The position numbers and the translations under genes were made by a program. From Planctomycetota bacterium (GTDB lineage Bacteria > Planctomycetota > UBA1135 > GCA-002686595), in the NCBI GenBank assembly GCA_020847695.1, contig JADLBP010000365.1:1-49819 (forward strand): a DNA stretch of 49,819 nt, read 5' to 3'. Under the pieces are notes generated by a model. The model worked only from the letters and a program-made list of their open reading frames with translations, ran no database searches and had not been told where the DNA came from. Below, piece after piece: positions 22,878-31,383 of this stretch. Position 1 is the first letter of the stretch. Every line of letters begins with the position of its first letter.

Positions 22878-24224
22878 TTACTTGAGCGCGATCGGGACGG
22901 CGCCGAGCTCGGTGAGCTCGCGCCAGAAGCCCGGCCAGGATTTCGCGACCGAAACGCCGTCGTCGACCTCGACGCCGTCGCACGCCATGCCCAGCAGTGC
23001 GAACGCGAACGCCATCCGGTGATCGCCGTGCGCGTCGAGGCGCGCGGGCTGCGTCTCGTGCGGCGCGGCGAGTAGGCGCAAGGACGTAGGCGTCGCGTCG
23101 ACTTCGAAGCCGAGCGCGGTGAGCCCGCGCGCGAGCACGTCGATGCGAGAGCTCTCCTTGCCCGGCAGCGTGCCCAGCCCGACGAACTCGCTCCGCGCGT
23201 CGCCGTCGGCGAGCAAAGCGGCGGCGGCGAGCGCGACCAGCGGCGGCGCGAGGTCGGGCTCGCCCGAAAGGTCGAGCCGCGCGCCGCGCTTCGGCTTGCC
23301 GCGCGCGAACAGCCCGTCCGCCGCGAAGCCCGCGTCGCAACCGAACGCCGCGAGGTGCTCGACGATGCGCACGTCGCCTTGCAAGCTCGCGCGCGTCAGG
23401 CCGGATGCGACGAGCTCGCCGCCGCCGATGCACGCGGCGCACAGCGCGACCGCGGCGAGCGACGCGTCGGGCTCGATCTCGAATGGCACGTCCGGCGCGC
23501 GCAGCGGGCCCTTGACCGTGAACTCGCTCGTGCCGTCGCTCATGCCTTCGCCGGCGCGCTCGTCCACGCGCGCACCGAAGCGCGCGAGCACGCCGCGCGT
23601 CATCGCGACGTAGGGCCGGCTCGGCACCGCGCCGCGCACGGCGACCAGGTTCTCGTCGGGATACGCGGCGAGCGCGATCAGCAGACCGCTGAGCTCTTGG
23701 CTCGAGCGCGGCGCGACCAGGTCGATCCGCGTCGCCGGTCCGAGCGGACGCAAGCGCACCGGGAACGTCCGCGTTTCGAACTCGACGCCGCTCGCCGCGA
23801 GCGCGTCGATCAGCGCGTCGGAGCGGCGCCGTGCGAGCGTGCCGGACGCCCGCAGCTCGATCCAACGCTCGGTCGACGCGCAGAGACCGCGCACGGCGAG
23901 CGCGAAGCGAGCGAGCGTGCCCGATTCACCGAGCTCGAGCGGCTCGCGCGGCGCGAGGCCGCGCCCCGGACCCGGTGGCCGACCGTCGACGCGCACCGCC
24001 GCCGGCGCGAGTCGCACGACCGAGGCTCCGCACGCCTCGATCAGCGCGAGTGCCCGCGCGACGTCGTCGCCTCCGGGCAGTCCCGCGATCCGCGTCGAGC
24101 CGTCGGCGAGCGCGGCGGCTACGAGCGCTCGTTGCGCCAATGATTTCGAGCCCGGCGCGCGCAAGCGGCCTGCGACACGCGACGCGCGCGTGAATCCCGT
24201 CGGGCCTTGGGGTCCTGCGTGCAC
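22878..24224 (-). CDS. aroA: 3-phosphoshikimate 1-carboxyvinyltransferase (EPSP synthase)
   Basis: A 448-residue enzyme of the shikimate pathway, joining shikimate-3-phosphate and phosphoenolpyruvate. Active-site motifs are APGSKSLAQRAL (Lys27, Ser28, Arg32), ELGESGTLARF (the NAGTA-R region), SSQELSGLL, GEPDLAPPL, GDHRMAF and AKSWPGFW. The start chosen is GTG at 24224, with GAAGG about 8 nt upstream and a TACAAT -10 box 26 nt upstream. An in-frame ATG at 24311 would add 29 residues but would lie upstream of that promoter and overlap the purC start codon. Confidence 0.9.
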   Translation of the reverse strand: MHAGPQGPTGFTRASRVAGRLRAPGSKSLAQRALVAAALADGSTRIAGLPGGDDVARALALIEACGASVVRLAPAAVRVDGRPPGPGRGLAPREPLELGESGTLARFALAVRGLCASTERWIELRASGTLARRRSDALIDALAASGVEFETRTFPVRLRPLGPATRIDLVAPRSSQELSGLLIALAAYPDENLVAVRGAVPSRPYVAMTRGVLARFGARVDERAGEGMSDGTSEFTVKGPLRAPDVPFEIEPDASLAAVALCAACIGGGELVASGLTRASLQGDVRIVEHLAAFGCDAGFAADGLFARGKPKRGARLDLSGEPDLAPPLVALAAAALLADGDARSEFVGLGTLPGKESSRIDVLARGLTALGFEVDATPTSLRLLAAPHETQPARLDAHGDHRMAFAFALLGMACDGVEVDDGVSVAKSWPGFWRELTELGAVPIALK

Positions 24225-24250
24225 GTCGGTCGCCTTCGTCGCGGCCCGCG

Positions 24251-24280
24251 ATTGTAGCTCCGCGTCGACGTGGTCATACT
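24251..24280. promoter_or_regulatory. Overlapping divergent promoters of aroA and purC
   Basis: On the plus strand TTGTAG (24252-24257), a 17-nt spacer and CATACT (24275-24280) form a promoter for purC. On the minus strand the same bases ATTGTA read TACAAT (24256-24251), a -10 box for aroA. The purC -35 and the aroA -10 therefore share five bases, so polymerase binding at the two should be mutually exclusive. Confidence 0.5.
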
Positions 24281-24309
24281 CCGCGACCCCCACGAGGAAC
24301 CCGAGCCCC

Positions 24310-25227
24310 ATGACCGTCCAAACGACCTATCTGGGCCGCGAGCGAGAGATCCCCGGCGTGAAGTGGATCGCTTCCGGCAAGGTGCGCGACATCTACGAGA
24401 TCGACGCGGAGCGGCTGCTCTTCGTCACGAGCGATCGCGTCTCCGCGTTCGACGTCGTGATGAACGAGGGCATCCCCCACAAGGGCTTGGTGCTGACCGC
24501 GATCACCGCGTACTGGTTCGAGGTGACGCGCGACGTGATCGAGAACCACTTGATCAGCACCTCGGTCGACGACGTCGCCGCGCTGCCGCGCGAGTGGCGC
24601 GATCGGCTGCGCGGCCGCGTGATGGTCGTGCGCCGTGCGAAGCCGACCACCGTCGAGTGGGTCGTGCGCGGCTACCTCGCGGGCTCGGGTTGGAAGGAGT
24701 ACCAGAAGGTGCAGAGCGTCTGCGGCGTGCCGTTGCCCGCCGGCCTGCAGAACTCCTCGCGCTTGCCCGAACCGATCCTGACGCCGACGACCAAGGAAGA
24801 GAGCGGCCACGACCTGCCGATCACGCCCGCCGAAGCGAAGGCGCGCGTCGGCGCCGCGATCTACGAGCCCTGCGCGAACGCGTCGATCGCGCTGTTCAAG
24901 CGCGCGGGCGACGTGCTCGCGCGCCACGGCATTCTGCTCGCCGACACCAAGTTCGAGTTCGGCGTCTGGCGCGACAAGGTGATCTTGATCGACGAAGCGC
25001 TGACGCCCGATTCGTCGCGCTTCTGGCCGGCCGACCGCGTCGTCCCCGGGCAGAACCCGCCGAGCTACGACAAGCAGATCCTGCGCGACTGGCTCGAGAC
25101 GCTCGACTGGAACAAGCAGTACCCCGCGCCGACGCTGTCTCAGGAAGTCGTCGAACGGACCGCGTCGAAGTACCTCGAGATCTGCAAGAAGATCACCGGC
25201 CGACTGCCGGCGGGAGTGAGCGCATGA
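24310..25227 (+). CDS. purC: Phosphoribosylaminoimidazole-succinocarboxamide synthase
   Basis: A 305-residue SAICAR synthetase of the longer type. It ligates CAIR and aspartate with ATP in purine synthesis. Signatures are SGKVRDIYEID, FVTSDRVSAFDVVM, VEWVVRGYLAGSGWKEYQ, LADTKFEFG and IDEALTPDSSRFW. Its TGA overlaps the ATG of purE (ATGA), giving a purCE operon whose products act in consecutive steps (PurE makes CAIR, PurC uses it). Confidence 0.96.
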   Translation: MTVQTTYLGREREIPGVKWIASGKVRDIYEIDAERLLFVTSDRVSAFDVVMNEGIPHKGLVLTAITAYWFEVTRDVIENHLISTSVDDVAALPREWRDRLRGRVMVVRRAKPTTVEWVVRGYLAGSGWKEYQKVQSVCGVPLPAGLQNSSRLPEPILTPTTKEESGHDLPITPAEAKARVGAAIYEPCANASIALFKRAGDVLARHGILLADTKFEFGVWRDKVILIDEALTPDSSRFWPADRVVPGQNPPSYDKQILRDWLETLDWNKQYPAPTLSQEVVERTASKYLEICKKITGRLPAGVSA

Positions 25228-25718
25228 AGGTCGCGATCCTGATGGGCTCGGACTCCGACTGGAGCCGACTGCAACCCTGCGCGGCGGAGTTGAAGAAGCA
25301 CGGCGTCGCCGTCGAGGCGCGCGTGCTCTCCGCGCACCGCACGCCGAAGCAAGTCGTCGAGTTCGTCGAAGGCGCGCCCGCGCGCGGCGTCGAGGTGCTG
25401 ATCTGCGCCGCGGGCGGCGCGGCGCACCTCGCCGGCGTCGTCGCGGCGCACACGGACCTGCCGGTGATCGGCATCCCGATCGACAACCCGCCGCTCGGCG
25501 GCCTCGACGCGCTGCTCTCGACCGTCCAGATGCCCGGCGGCGTGCCGGTCGCCTCGGTCGCGGTCGGCGGCGGCGGTCCGCAGAACGCGGCGTTGTTCGC
25601 GCTGCGCATCCTGGCGCTCGCGCACCCCGAGCTCGCGCCGAAGCTTGCCCAGCATCGCGCCGACATGGCGAAGAAGGTCGCGGAGAAGGACGCCGCGCTC
25701 CAGTCCAAGCTCGATTAG
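25224..25718 (+). CDS. purE: 5-(carboxyamino)imidazole ribonucleotide mutase
   Basis: A protein of 164 residues. The class I PurE signature MGSDSDW is at the start, followed by LSAHRTPKQV, ICAAGGAAHLAGVVAAHTDLPVIGIP and the loop VQMPGGVPVASVAVG. It moves the carboxylate of N5-CAIR to C4. It is translationally coupled to purC by a 4-nt overlap. purK is not seen in the window. Confidence 0.96.
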   Translation: MKVAILMGSDSDWSRLQPCAAELKKHGVAVEARVLSAHRTPKQVVEFVEGAPARGVEVLICAAGGAAHLAGVVAAHTDLPVIGIPIDNPPLGGLDALLSTVQMPGGVPVASVAVGGGGPQNAALFALRILALAHPELAPKLAQHRADMAKKVAEKDAALQSKLD

Positions 25719-25763
25719 CGCCGACACCTCGCGCTCTTTCTCTCCCCCATCTCCGAAAATCCC

Positions 25764-26831
25764 ATGACCGTCGACACCATCCACTGGGAAGGCAGCCGTC
25801 CCGGCTTCGCCCGCATCATCGATCAGACGCTCCTCCCGACCGAGACGAAGATCCTCGACCTGAAGACCGTCGAGCAGATGTTCGACGCGATCAAGCGGCT
25901 CGCCGTGCGCGGCGCGCCGGCGATTGGCGTCGCCGCCGGCTTCGGGGTGCTGCTCGGCATCCAGGCGCACGCCGACAAGCAAGCGGACGACGTGCTCGGA
26001 CGGACGAAGGAGACGTGCGCGTGGCTCGCGCGCGCGCGGCCGACCGCGGTCAACCTCTTCTGGGCGCTCGAGCGGATGCAAGCGCGCGCGACGCGCGATC
26101 ACGCCGCGAAGAAGAGCGGCAAGGAGATCGTCGACGGCCTGTTCGACGAGGCGCAGCGTATCTGGCGCGAGGACGGCGAGATCTGCCGGAAGATCGGCGC
26201 GATCGGCGCGGAGCTCCTGAAGGACGGCGCGACGGTGCTCACCCACTGCAACGCCGGCGCGCTCGCGACCGCGGACTACGGCACGGCGCTCGCGCCGATC
26301 TACGTCGCGCGCGACCAGGGCAAGACGATCAAGGTCTTCGCGGACGAGACCCGTCCGCTGCTGCAGGGCGCGCGGTTGACCGCGTGGGAGCTCTTCGAAT
26401 CGAAGATCGACGTCACGTTGATCACCGACAACATGGCGGGCCGCGTGATGTTCGAGGGCCGGATCGACGCGGTGTTCGTCGGCGCGGACCGCATCGCGCG
26501 CAATGGAGACACCGCGAACAAGATCGGCACGTACTCGGTCGCGGTGCTCGCGAAGGAGCACGGGATCCCGTTCTACGTCTGCGCGCCGCTGTCGACGTTC
26601 GACGAGAAGATCGCGCACGGCGACCAGATCCCGATCGAGGAGCGCGGCGCCGAGGAGATCACCGAGGGCTTCGGCAAGCGCACCGCGCCGGTCGGCGTCA
26701 AGGTCTACAACCCCGCGTTCGACGTGACGCCCGCGCGCTTGATCCGCGGGATCATCACCGAGGTCGGCATCATCGAGCGACCGACGACCGCGCGTGTCGA
26801 GGCGGCGCTGAAGAAGGGCGGCCGGCTCTAG
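25764..26831 (+). CDS. mtnA: S-methyl-5-thioribose-1-phosphate isomerase
   Basis: A 355-residue enzyme of methionine salvage, isomerising methylthioribose-1-phosphate to methylthioribulose-1-phosphate. The catalytic Cys162 is in THCNAGALAT and Asp242 in GADRIARNGDTANKIGT, both diagnostic of MtnA against the related eIF2B-like proteins. VRGAPAIGVAAGFG lies near the N-terminus. It starts 45 nt after purE and may be in the same transcript. The stop codon sits in a short hairpin (CCGGC TCTA GCCGG). No other mtn gene is nearby. Confidence 0.95.
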   Translation: MTVDTIHWEGSRPGFARIIDQTLLPTETKILDLKTVEQMFDAIKRLAVRGAPAIGVAAGFGVLLGIQAHADKQADDVLGRTKETCAWLARARPTAVNLFWALERMQARATRDHAAKKSGKEIVDGLFDEAQRIWREDGEICRKIGAIGAELLKDGATVLTHCNAGALATADYGTALAPIYVARDQGKTIKVFADETRPLLQGARLTAWELFESKIDVTLITDNMAGRVMFEGRIDAVFVGADRIARNGDTANKIGTYSVAVLAKEHGIPFYVCAPLSTFDEKIAHGDQIPIEERGAEEITEGFGKRTAPVGVKVYNPAFDVTPARLIRGIITEVGIIERPTTARVEAALKKGGRL

Positions 26832-26971
26832 CCGGTCGCCGCGCGCGCCTCGGCGCGGGCGTTCGGAAGCTCGCATCGCTCGAAAGAAGTTCCCGCGCGG
26901 GTTTGGCTTGAGATCGCGGGGGCGGCCTGCCGATCGACGGGCTCGCCTCGGGAAAAGGTGTGCCCGAGCGC

Positions 26972-26977
26972 CAGACT
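26972..26977 (+). promoter_or_regulatory. Candidate -10 box (CAGACT) of the 68-aa gene
   Basis: CAGACT lies 24 nt before the ATG at 27002 and resembles the CAGAAT of glyA. No -35 is recognised. The 170 nt between mtnA and this small gene show nothing else I can name. Confidence 0.25.
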
Positions 26978-27001
26978 CCTTGCTCCGCACCCCCGATCGC
27001 G

Positions 27002-27208
27002 ATGAGCCCCAAGAAGAAGACCGCCGCTCCGAAGAAGCCCGCCCCGGTGAAGTTCGAGGCCAAGCCGCAGAGCCCGGACGAGATGACGGCGGAGGTGATC
27101 GAGTTCATCACCGCGATCGACGCGTACAAGCGCCAGCACGCGCGCCCGTTCCCGAACTGGAGCGAGATCCTCGAGGTGGTGAAGAGCCTCGGCTACGCGC
27201 GCCGCTAG
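27002..27208 (+). CDS. Small conserved-looking protein, 68 residues, function unknown
   Basis: Its codon usage matches the neighbours. The N-terminus is Lys/Ala/Pro-rich and basic (MSPKKKTAAPKKPAPVKFE). It is followed by a compact helical segment, MTAEVIEFITAIDAYKRQ and then RPFPNWSEILEVVKSLGYARR. The pattern YKR-x5-RPFP-x-W-SE-x-LEV-x-K-x-LGY looks like a folded small domain. An upstream in-frame ATG (26960) would add 14 residues without obvious merit. I do not know a function. Confidence 0.65.
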   Translation: MSPKKKTAAPKKPAPVKFEAKPQSPDEMTAEVIEFITAIDAYKRQHARPFPNWSEILEVVKSLGYARR

Positions 27209-27287
27209 CGCGCCCGCGGTCGAGCGTTCCTCCACGATCCCGCGCCGCGATCGCCGCGCTTCTGCGGCGCCGCGCCCGCGCGAACGA

Positions 27288-28688
27288 CTACTTCACCGGA
27301 GCGGCCGGCGGCTCGGTCTGCGCGAGCAAGCTCGCGAGCATCGCGTCGAGCGCATCCTCGTTCGCGCCGACCGACTTGTAGCGGATCACGCCCGCGGCAT
27401 CGATCACGTAGAGCGTCGGCCAACCGCGCACGTTCCACGCCTTCGAGATCGGGCCCTGGGTGCCCTGCGGTCCGTTCCAGAACGAGCGCCACGTGATGCG
27501 CTCCTTCTCTCGCACCTTCGCGAGCTCGGCGAGATCGTCGTCGCTGTTGACGCCGACGATCGCGAAGGGCTGATCCGCGTACTTTTCCACGAGCGACCGC
27601 TCGTGCGGGTACATCGCCCGGCACGGGCCTCACCAATGGCCCCAGAAGTCGAGCAGAACCACCTTGCCTCGGTAGTCCGAGAGCTTGAACGCGACGCCGT
27701 CGAGGTCCTGGCCTTCGATCTCCGGCGCGGGCTTGCCGACCGCGAGATTGCGGGTCTCGAAGAGCTCCGCGCCGGCGCGCGCGCCGAGCGTCGTCTCTCG
27801 CTTGGTGCCCGCGCCGACCTTGATGTCGGCGAACTCGGCGACGACGCGCTCGTAGAGCTTCTCGATCTTGCGTTCGAGCTCGCCGGGCTCGAGCTTTCGC
27901 AACGCAGCGACGCGTTCGGCGCCGAGGAAGCTCGTCCAACCCTCGAGGTCGCCTTCGTTCGCCTCGGCGAGGTTGCGAGCGAGCTCGATGTCCTGCTTCA
28001 GGCCGTCGGCGAGCGCCATGCAGGCGCGACCGCGCACGTCGACGTGCGGCGACTCCGCGAGCAGGCGTTCGACGAACGCGACTTCGCCTTGGCGCACCAA
28101 GAGGTCGCAGAGCTCGGCGAGCTCCGGTCGCTGCGCGTGGTGCTGCGCGAGCACCGCGACCCACGGCGCGGTCGTGTCGGGCGACGGCGAGTTCTCGATC
28201 AGCCACTGGATCGCGCGCAACGCGGTGACGTCGGTCGCGTCCTCGTCGAGCAGCGCTTTCGCGCGGGCGACGTACGGCGCGAGCTCGGGCTCCGGATTCG
28301 CCGCTTGGAAGGCTTGCAGGTCCTCCAGCGTCGGGTTGTCCTTGCCCTCGAACGCGGCACGGTACGCGGCGAAGAACGCGTTCCTCGCGGCGTCGTACTC
28401 GCTTTCGATCGCGGCCAAGCGCTCGGCGCGCGGATCGACCGGCGCGGCCGCGTTGCCGGGCTCGGCGGGCTGCTGCGCCGCAGGTGAGATCGGAACCGCG
28501 GGGATCGCCCGCACGGTCTCCGACGTCGTCGACGCCGGCCCGTCGGTGTCGGGGGCCTTCGCCGACGGCGCGGCCGGCGCCGTGGCTTCACTGGGGCTCT
28601 CGGTTTTCCCGGCCCCCGGGTCGTCCCCGGAACCGCAGGCGCCCGCGAGCGCGGTCAAGAGCACGATCGGAGCGATGCGCCGGCGCAT
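27288..28688 (-). CDS. Probable selenoprotein: lipoprotein with C-terminal TlpA/thioredoxin-like domain, U-x-x-C site
   Basis: Read with the UGA at 27632-27630 as selenocysteine, the gene encodes 466 residues. The ATG has GGAGG 7 nt upstream. The N-terminus ends in a lipobox (LAGAC, Cys18), then an Ala/Pro-rich linker, a helical middle part (about 80-300) and a thioredoxin-like domain from about 320. Around the UGA it reads LLDFWGHW-Sec353-GPC356-RAMYPHE, so Sec stands exactly where the first redox Cys of WCGPC belongs. Downstream are VGVNSDDDL and the cis-Pro loop GWPTLYVID, both in frame. A SECIS-like hairpin follows the UGA. A premature stop or sequencing error is the alternative. It lies 50 nt after glyA. 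Confidence 0.82.
27603..27624 (-). promoter_or_regulatory. Candidate bacterial SECIS hairpin
   Basis: Starting 5 nt after the UGA, GTG(C)CGGG and CCCGCAC pair to a 7-bp stem with one bulged C; an outer C-G pair extends it to 8 bp. The 7-nt loop CGATGTA has G as its second base, 15 nt after the UGA. Stem within the coding region, a small apical loop with an early G, and this distance match the known bacterial SECIS layout recognised by SelB. Confidence 0.65.
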
Positions 28689-28738
28689 GGGGATCCTCCC
28701 GGTTCGGTTCCAAGGCGGCGTCGCGCGCCGCGGAGAGC

Positions 28739-30007
<1,269 letters not shown>

Positions 30008-30015
30008 GGGCGACC

Positions 30016-30043
30016 ATTCTGGGGCTCTTCGGCCAGGGATCAA
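30016..30043 (-). promoter_or_regulatory. Candidate glyA promoter (TTGATC - 16 nt - CAGAAT)
   Basis: On the minus strand TTGATC (30038-30043) is followed after 16 nt by CAGAAT (30016-30021), then 8 nt and the ATG. The -35 hexamer and spacing are identical to those upstream of cmk. The position predicts a leader of only one or two bases. Confidence 0.5.
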
Positions 30044-30064
30044 CGCCGAGAGCCGCGGACTCGG

Positions 30065-30092
30065 TTGCCGAAAGCGACGCAGCGGGTACAAA
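30065..30092 (+). promoter_or_regulatory. Candidate promoter of the DUF1573 lipoprotein (TTGCCG - 16 nt - TACAAA)
   Basis: TTGCCG (30065-30070), 16 nt, TACAAA (30087-30092), then 10 nt to the ATG. It is back to back with the glyA promoter, the two -35 elements being 21 nt apart. Confidence 0.4.
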
Positions 30093-30102
30093 GGACCGCC
30101 GC

Positions 30103-31317
30103 ATGGGAACTCTGGCAGGCTTCCACGCGTCGCTCGTGCTCGGTCGCTTCGCCGCGGGTTTGCTCGCGCTCGGTGCGGTCGTGTCGGGCGTCGCTTGCAA
30201 CGACTCGGGCACGCAGCCCGGCGGCTCCGCGACCGGTGCGGCTGCTGCCGTGTCGTCGGCTTCGAACGGCGCCGCGACCGACCCCGCGACGACCGGCGGC
30301 TTCCAGATCGTCGACGCGCCGAATCCCGCGTTGCCCTGGGACTACGACCTGGGCGTGGTGCCGTTCGGCGAGACCGCGCAGTGCACGGTGCGCCTGAAGA
30401 ACACCGAGGGCCGACCGCTCGCCGTGCGCGAGCTCCAGGCCGGCTGCTCATGCACCTCCGCGACGATCGCGTACGTCGCCGCCGACGGCACGCGCGTCGA
30501 GGGCGAGAAGGACGGCGAGCCGATGCTCGTGGTGCCGCCCGACACGGTCGCCGAGCTCGTCGTCGTCTCCGACACGCGCTTGGTGCCGGTGCAGAACGCG
30601 ACCAAGCGCGTGCGCTTGGTGTTGACCACCGACTCCGCGACCAATCCGTTCCTCGCGATCGAGGTGCACCTGGTCGTGCAGCTCTCGTTCCTCGCCGTGC
30701 CGGGCACGCTGCGCCTGGGTGACGTCGCGGAGTCCGAGGGCGCGCGCGGCTCGGCGAAGATCGTCGGACTGGACGTCGACGGGCGCAAGCTGATCGGCGT
30801 CGAGCGCGCGAGCCCCGGCGTGCTCGCCACCGTTCGCTGGGACGAGGGCGTCGTGCCCGATCAATGGACGCTCGACGTCGAGCTCGCCGCGCCGGTCGAG
30901 CGCGGACCGATCGACCGCTTCGTCGAGCTCTCGACCACCGGGCCGCACGGCGAAGGCAACGGGCCGGTCGTGCGCGTACCGATCGTCGGCACCGGCGTGC
31001 CGGACTTCGAGATCCGACCCGAGCGCTTGGTGTTCGTCGGCCTCGACGAAGGCACGACCAGCGAGGTCGAGATCCTCGGGCACCTCTCCGGCCAGCGCTT
31101 CCGCGTGCTCGCGATCAAGCCCGACGCAGCGGCCGAAGGCCTGATCGTCGCCGACGCCGAGCCCGCGACGCCCGACGACAGCGGCAAGAGCCCGCGCTGG
31201 CGCCTGCGCGCCCGGCTCTCGAGCCGCGCGCAGGGCGAGCTCGCCGGCACCTTGATCGTCGAGACCGACGACCAGGGCGAGGTCACGATCCCGTACGCGA
31301 TCGCGGCGAAGCGCTGA
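30103..31317 (+). CDS. DUF1573-type lipoprotein with Ig-like repeats
   Basis: A 404-residue protein with a hydrophobic signal and lipobox VSGVAC (Cys32), followed by a Gly/Ala/Ser linker. The first domain carries the DUF1573 hallmark: a beta-sandwich with [19 protein letters not shown] and the Cys pair GCSCTSA. Later segments ([32 protein letters not shown]) look like two more Ig-like repeats. DUF1573 proteins are common surface or periplasmic proteins without a settled function. It is divergent from glyA. Confidence 0.85.
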   Translation: MGTLAGFHASLVLGRFAAGLLALGAVVSGVACNDSGTQPGGSATGAAAAVSSASNGAATDPATTGGFQIVDAPNPALPWDYDLGVVPFGETAQCTVRLKNTEGRPLAVRELQAGCSCTSATIAYVAADGTRVEGEKDGEPMLVVPPDTVAELVVVSDTRLVPVQNATKRVRLVLTTDSATNPFLAIEVHLVVQLSFLAVPGTLRLGDVAESEGARGSAKIVGLDVDGRKLIGVERASPGVLATVRWDEGVVPDQWTLDVELAAPVERGPIDRFVELSTTGPHGEGNGPVVRVPIVGTGVPDFEIRPERLVFVGLDEGTTSEVEILGHLSGQRFRVLAIKPDAAAEGLIVADAEPATPDDSGKSPRWRLRARLSSRAQGELAGTLIVETDDQGEVTIPYAIAAKR

Positions 31318-31367
31318 GAGGCGCGAGCGGGCGGCGCGTCGCTGCGGCGGGCCGTGAACTCCGCTGC

Positions 31368-31373
31368 TAGACT
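31368..31373 (+). promoter_or_regulatory. Candidate -10 box (TAGACT) of the membrane glycosyltransferase gene
   Basis: GCTAGACTCGCGCCCCGC precedes the GTG at 31384 by 10 nt from the box. It lies downstream of the earlier in-frame GTG at 31354, which argues for the later start. Confidence 0.4.
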
Positions 31374-31383
31374 CGCGCCCCGC

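Noticed and set aside
24225..24311. ATG at 24311 as the aroA start
   Set aside because: It overlaps the purC ATG and lies upstream of the TACAAT box. The 29 extra residues do not resemble an EPSP synthase N-terminus.
27288..28688. Treating the thioredoxin lipoprotein as a pseudogene or two genes
   Set aside because: Both parts are in one frame, the stop is at the exact redox Cys, the second part has no start signal, and a SECIS-like hairpin follows.
31354..31383. GTG at 31354 as the start of the membrane glycosyltransferase
   Set aside because: A TAGACT -10 box falls inside these codons, so the mRNA probably begins further downstream.
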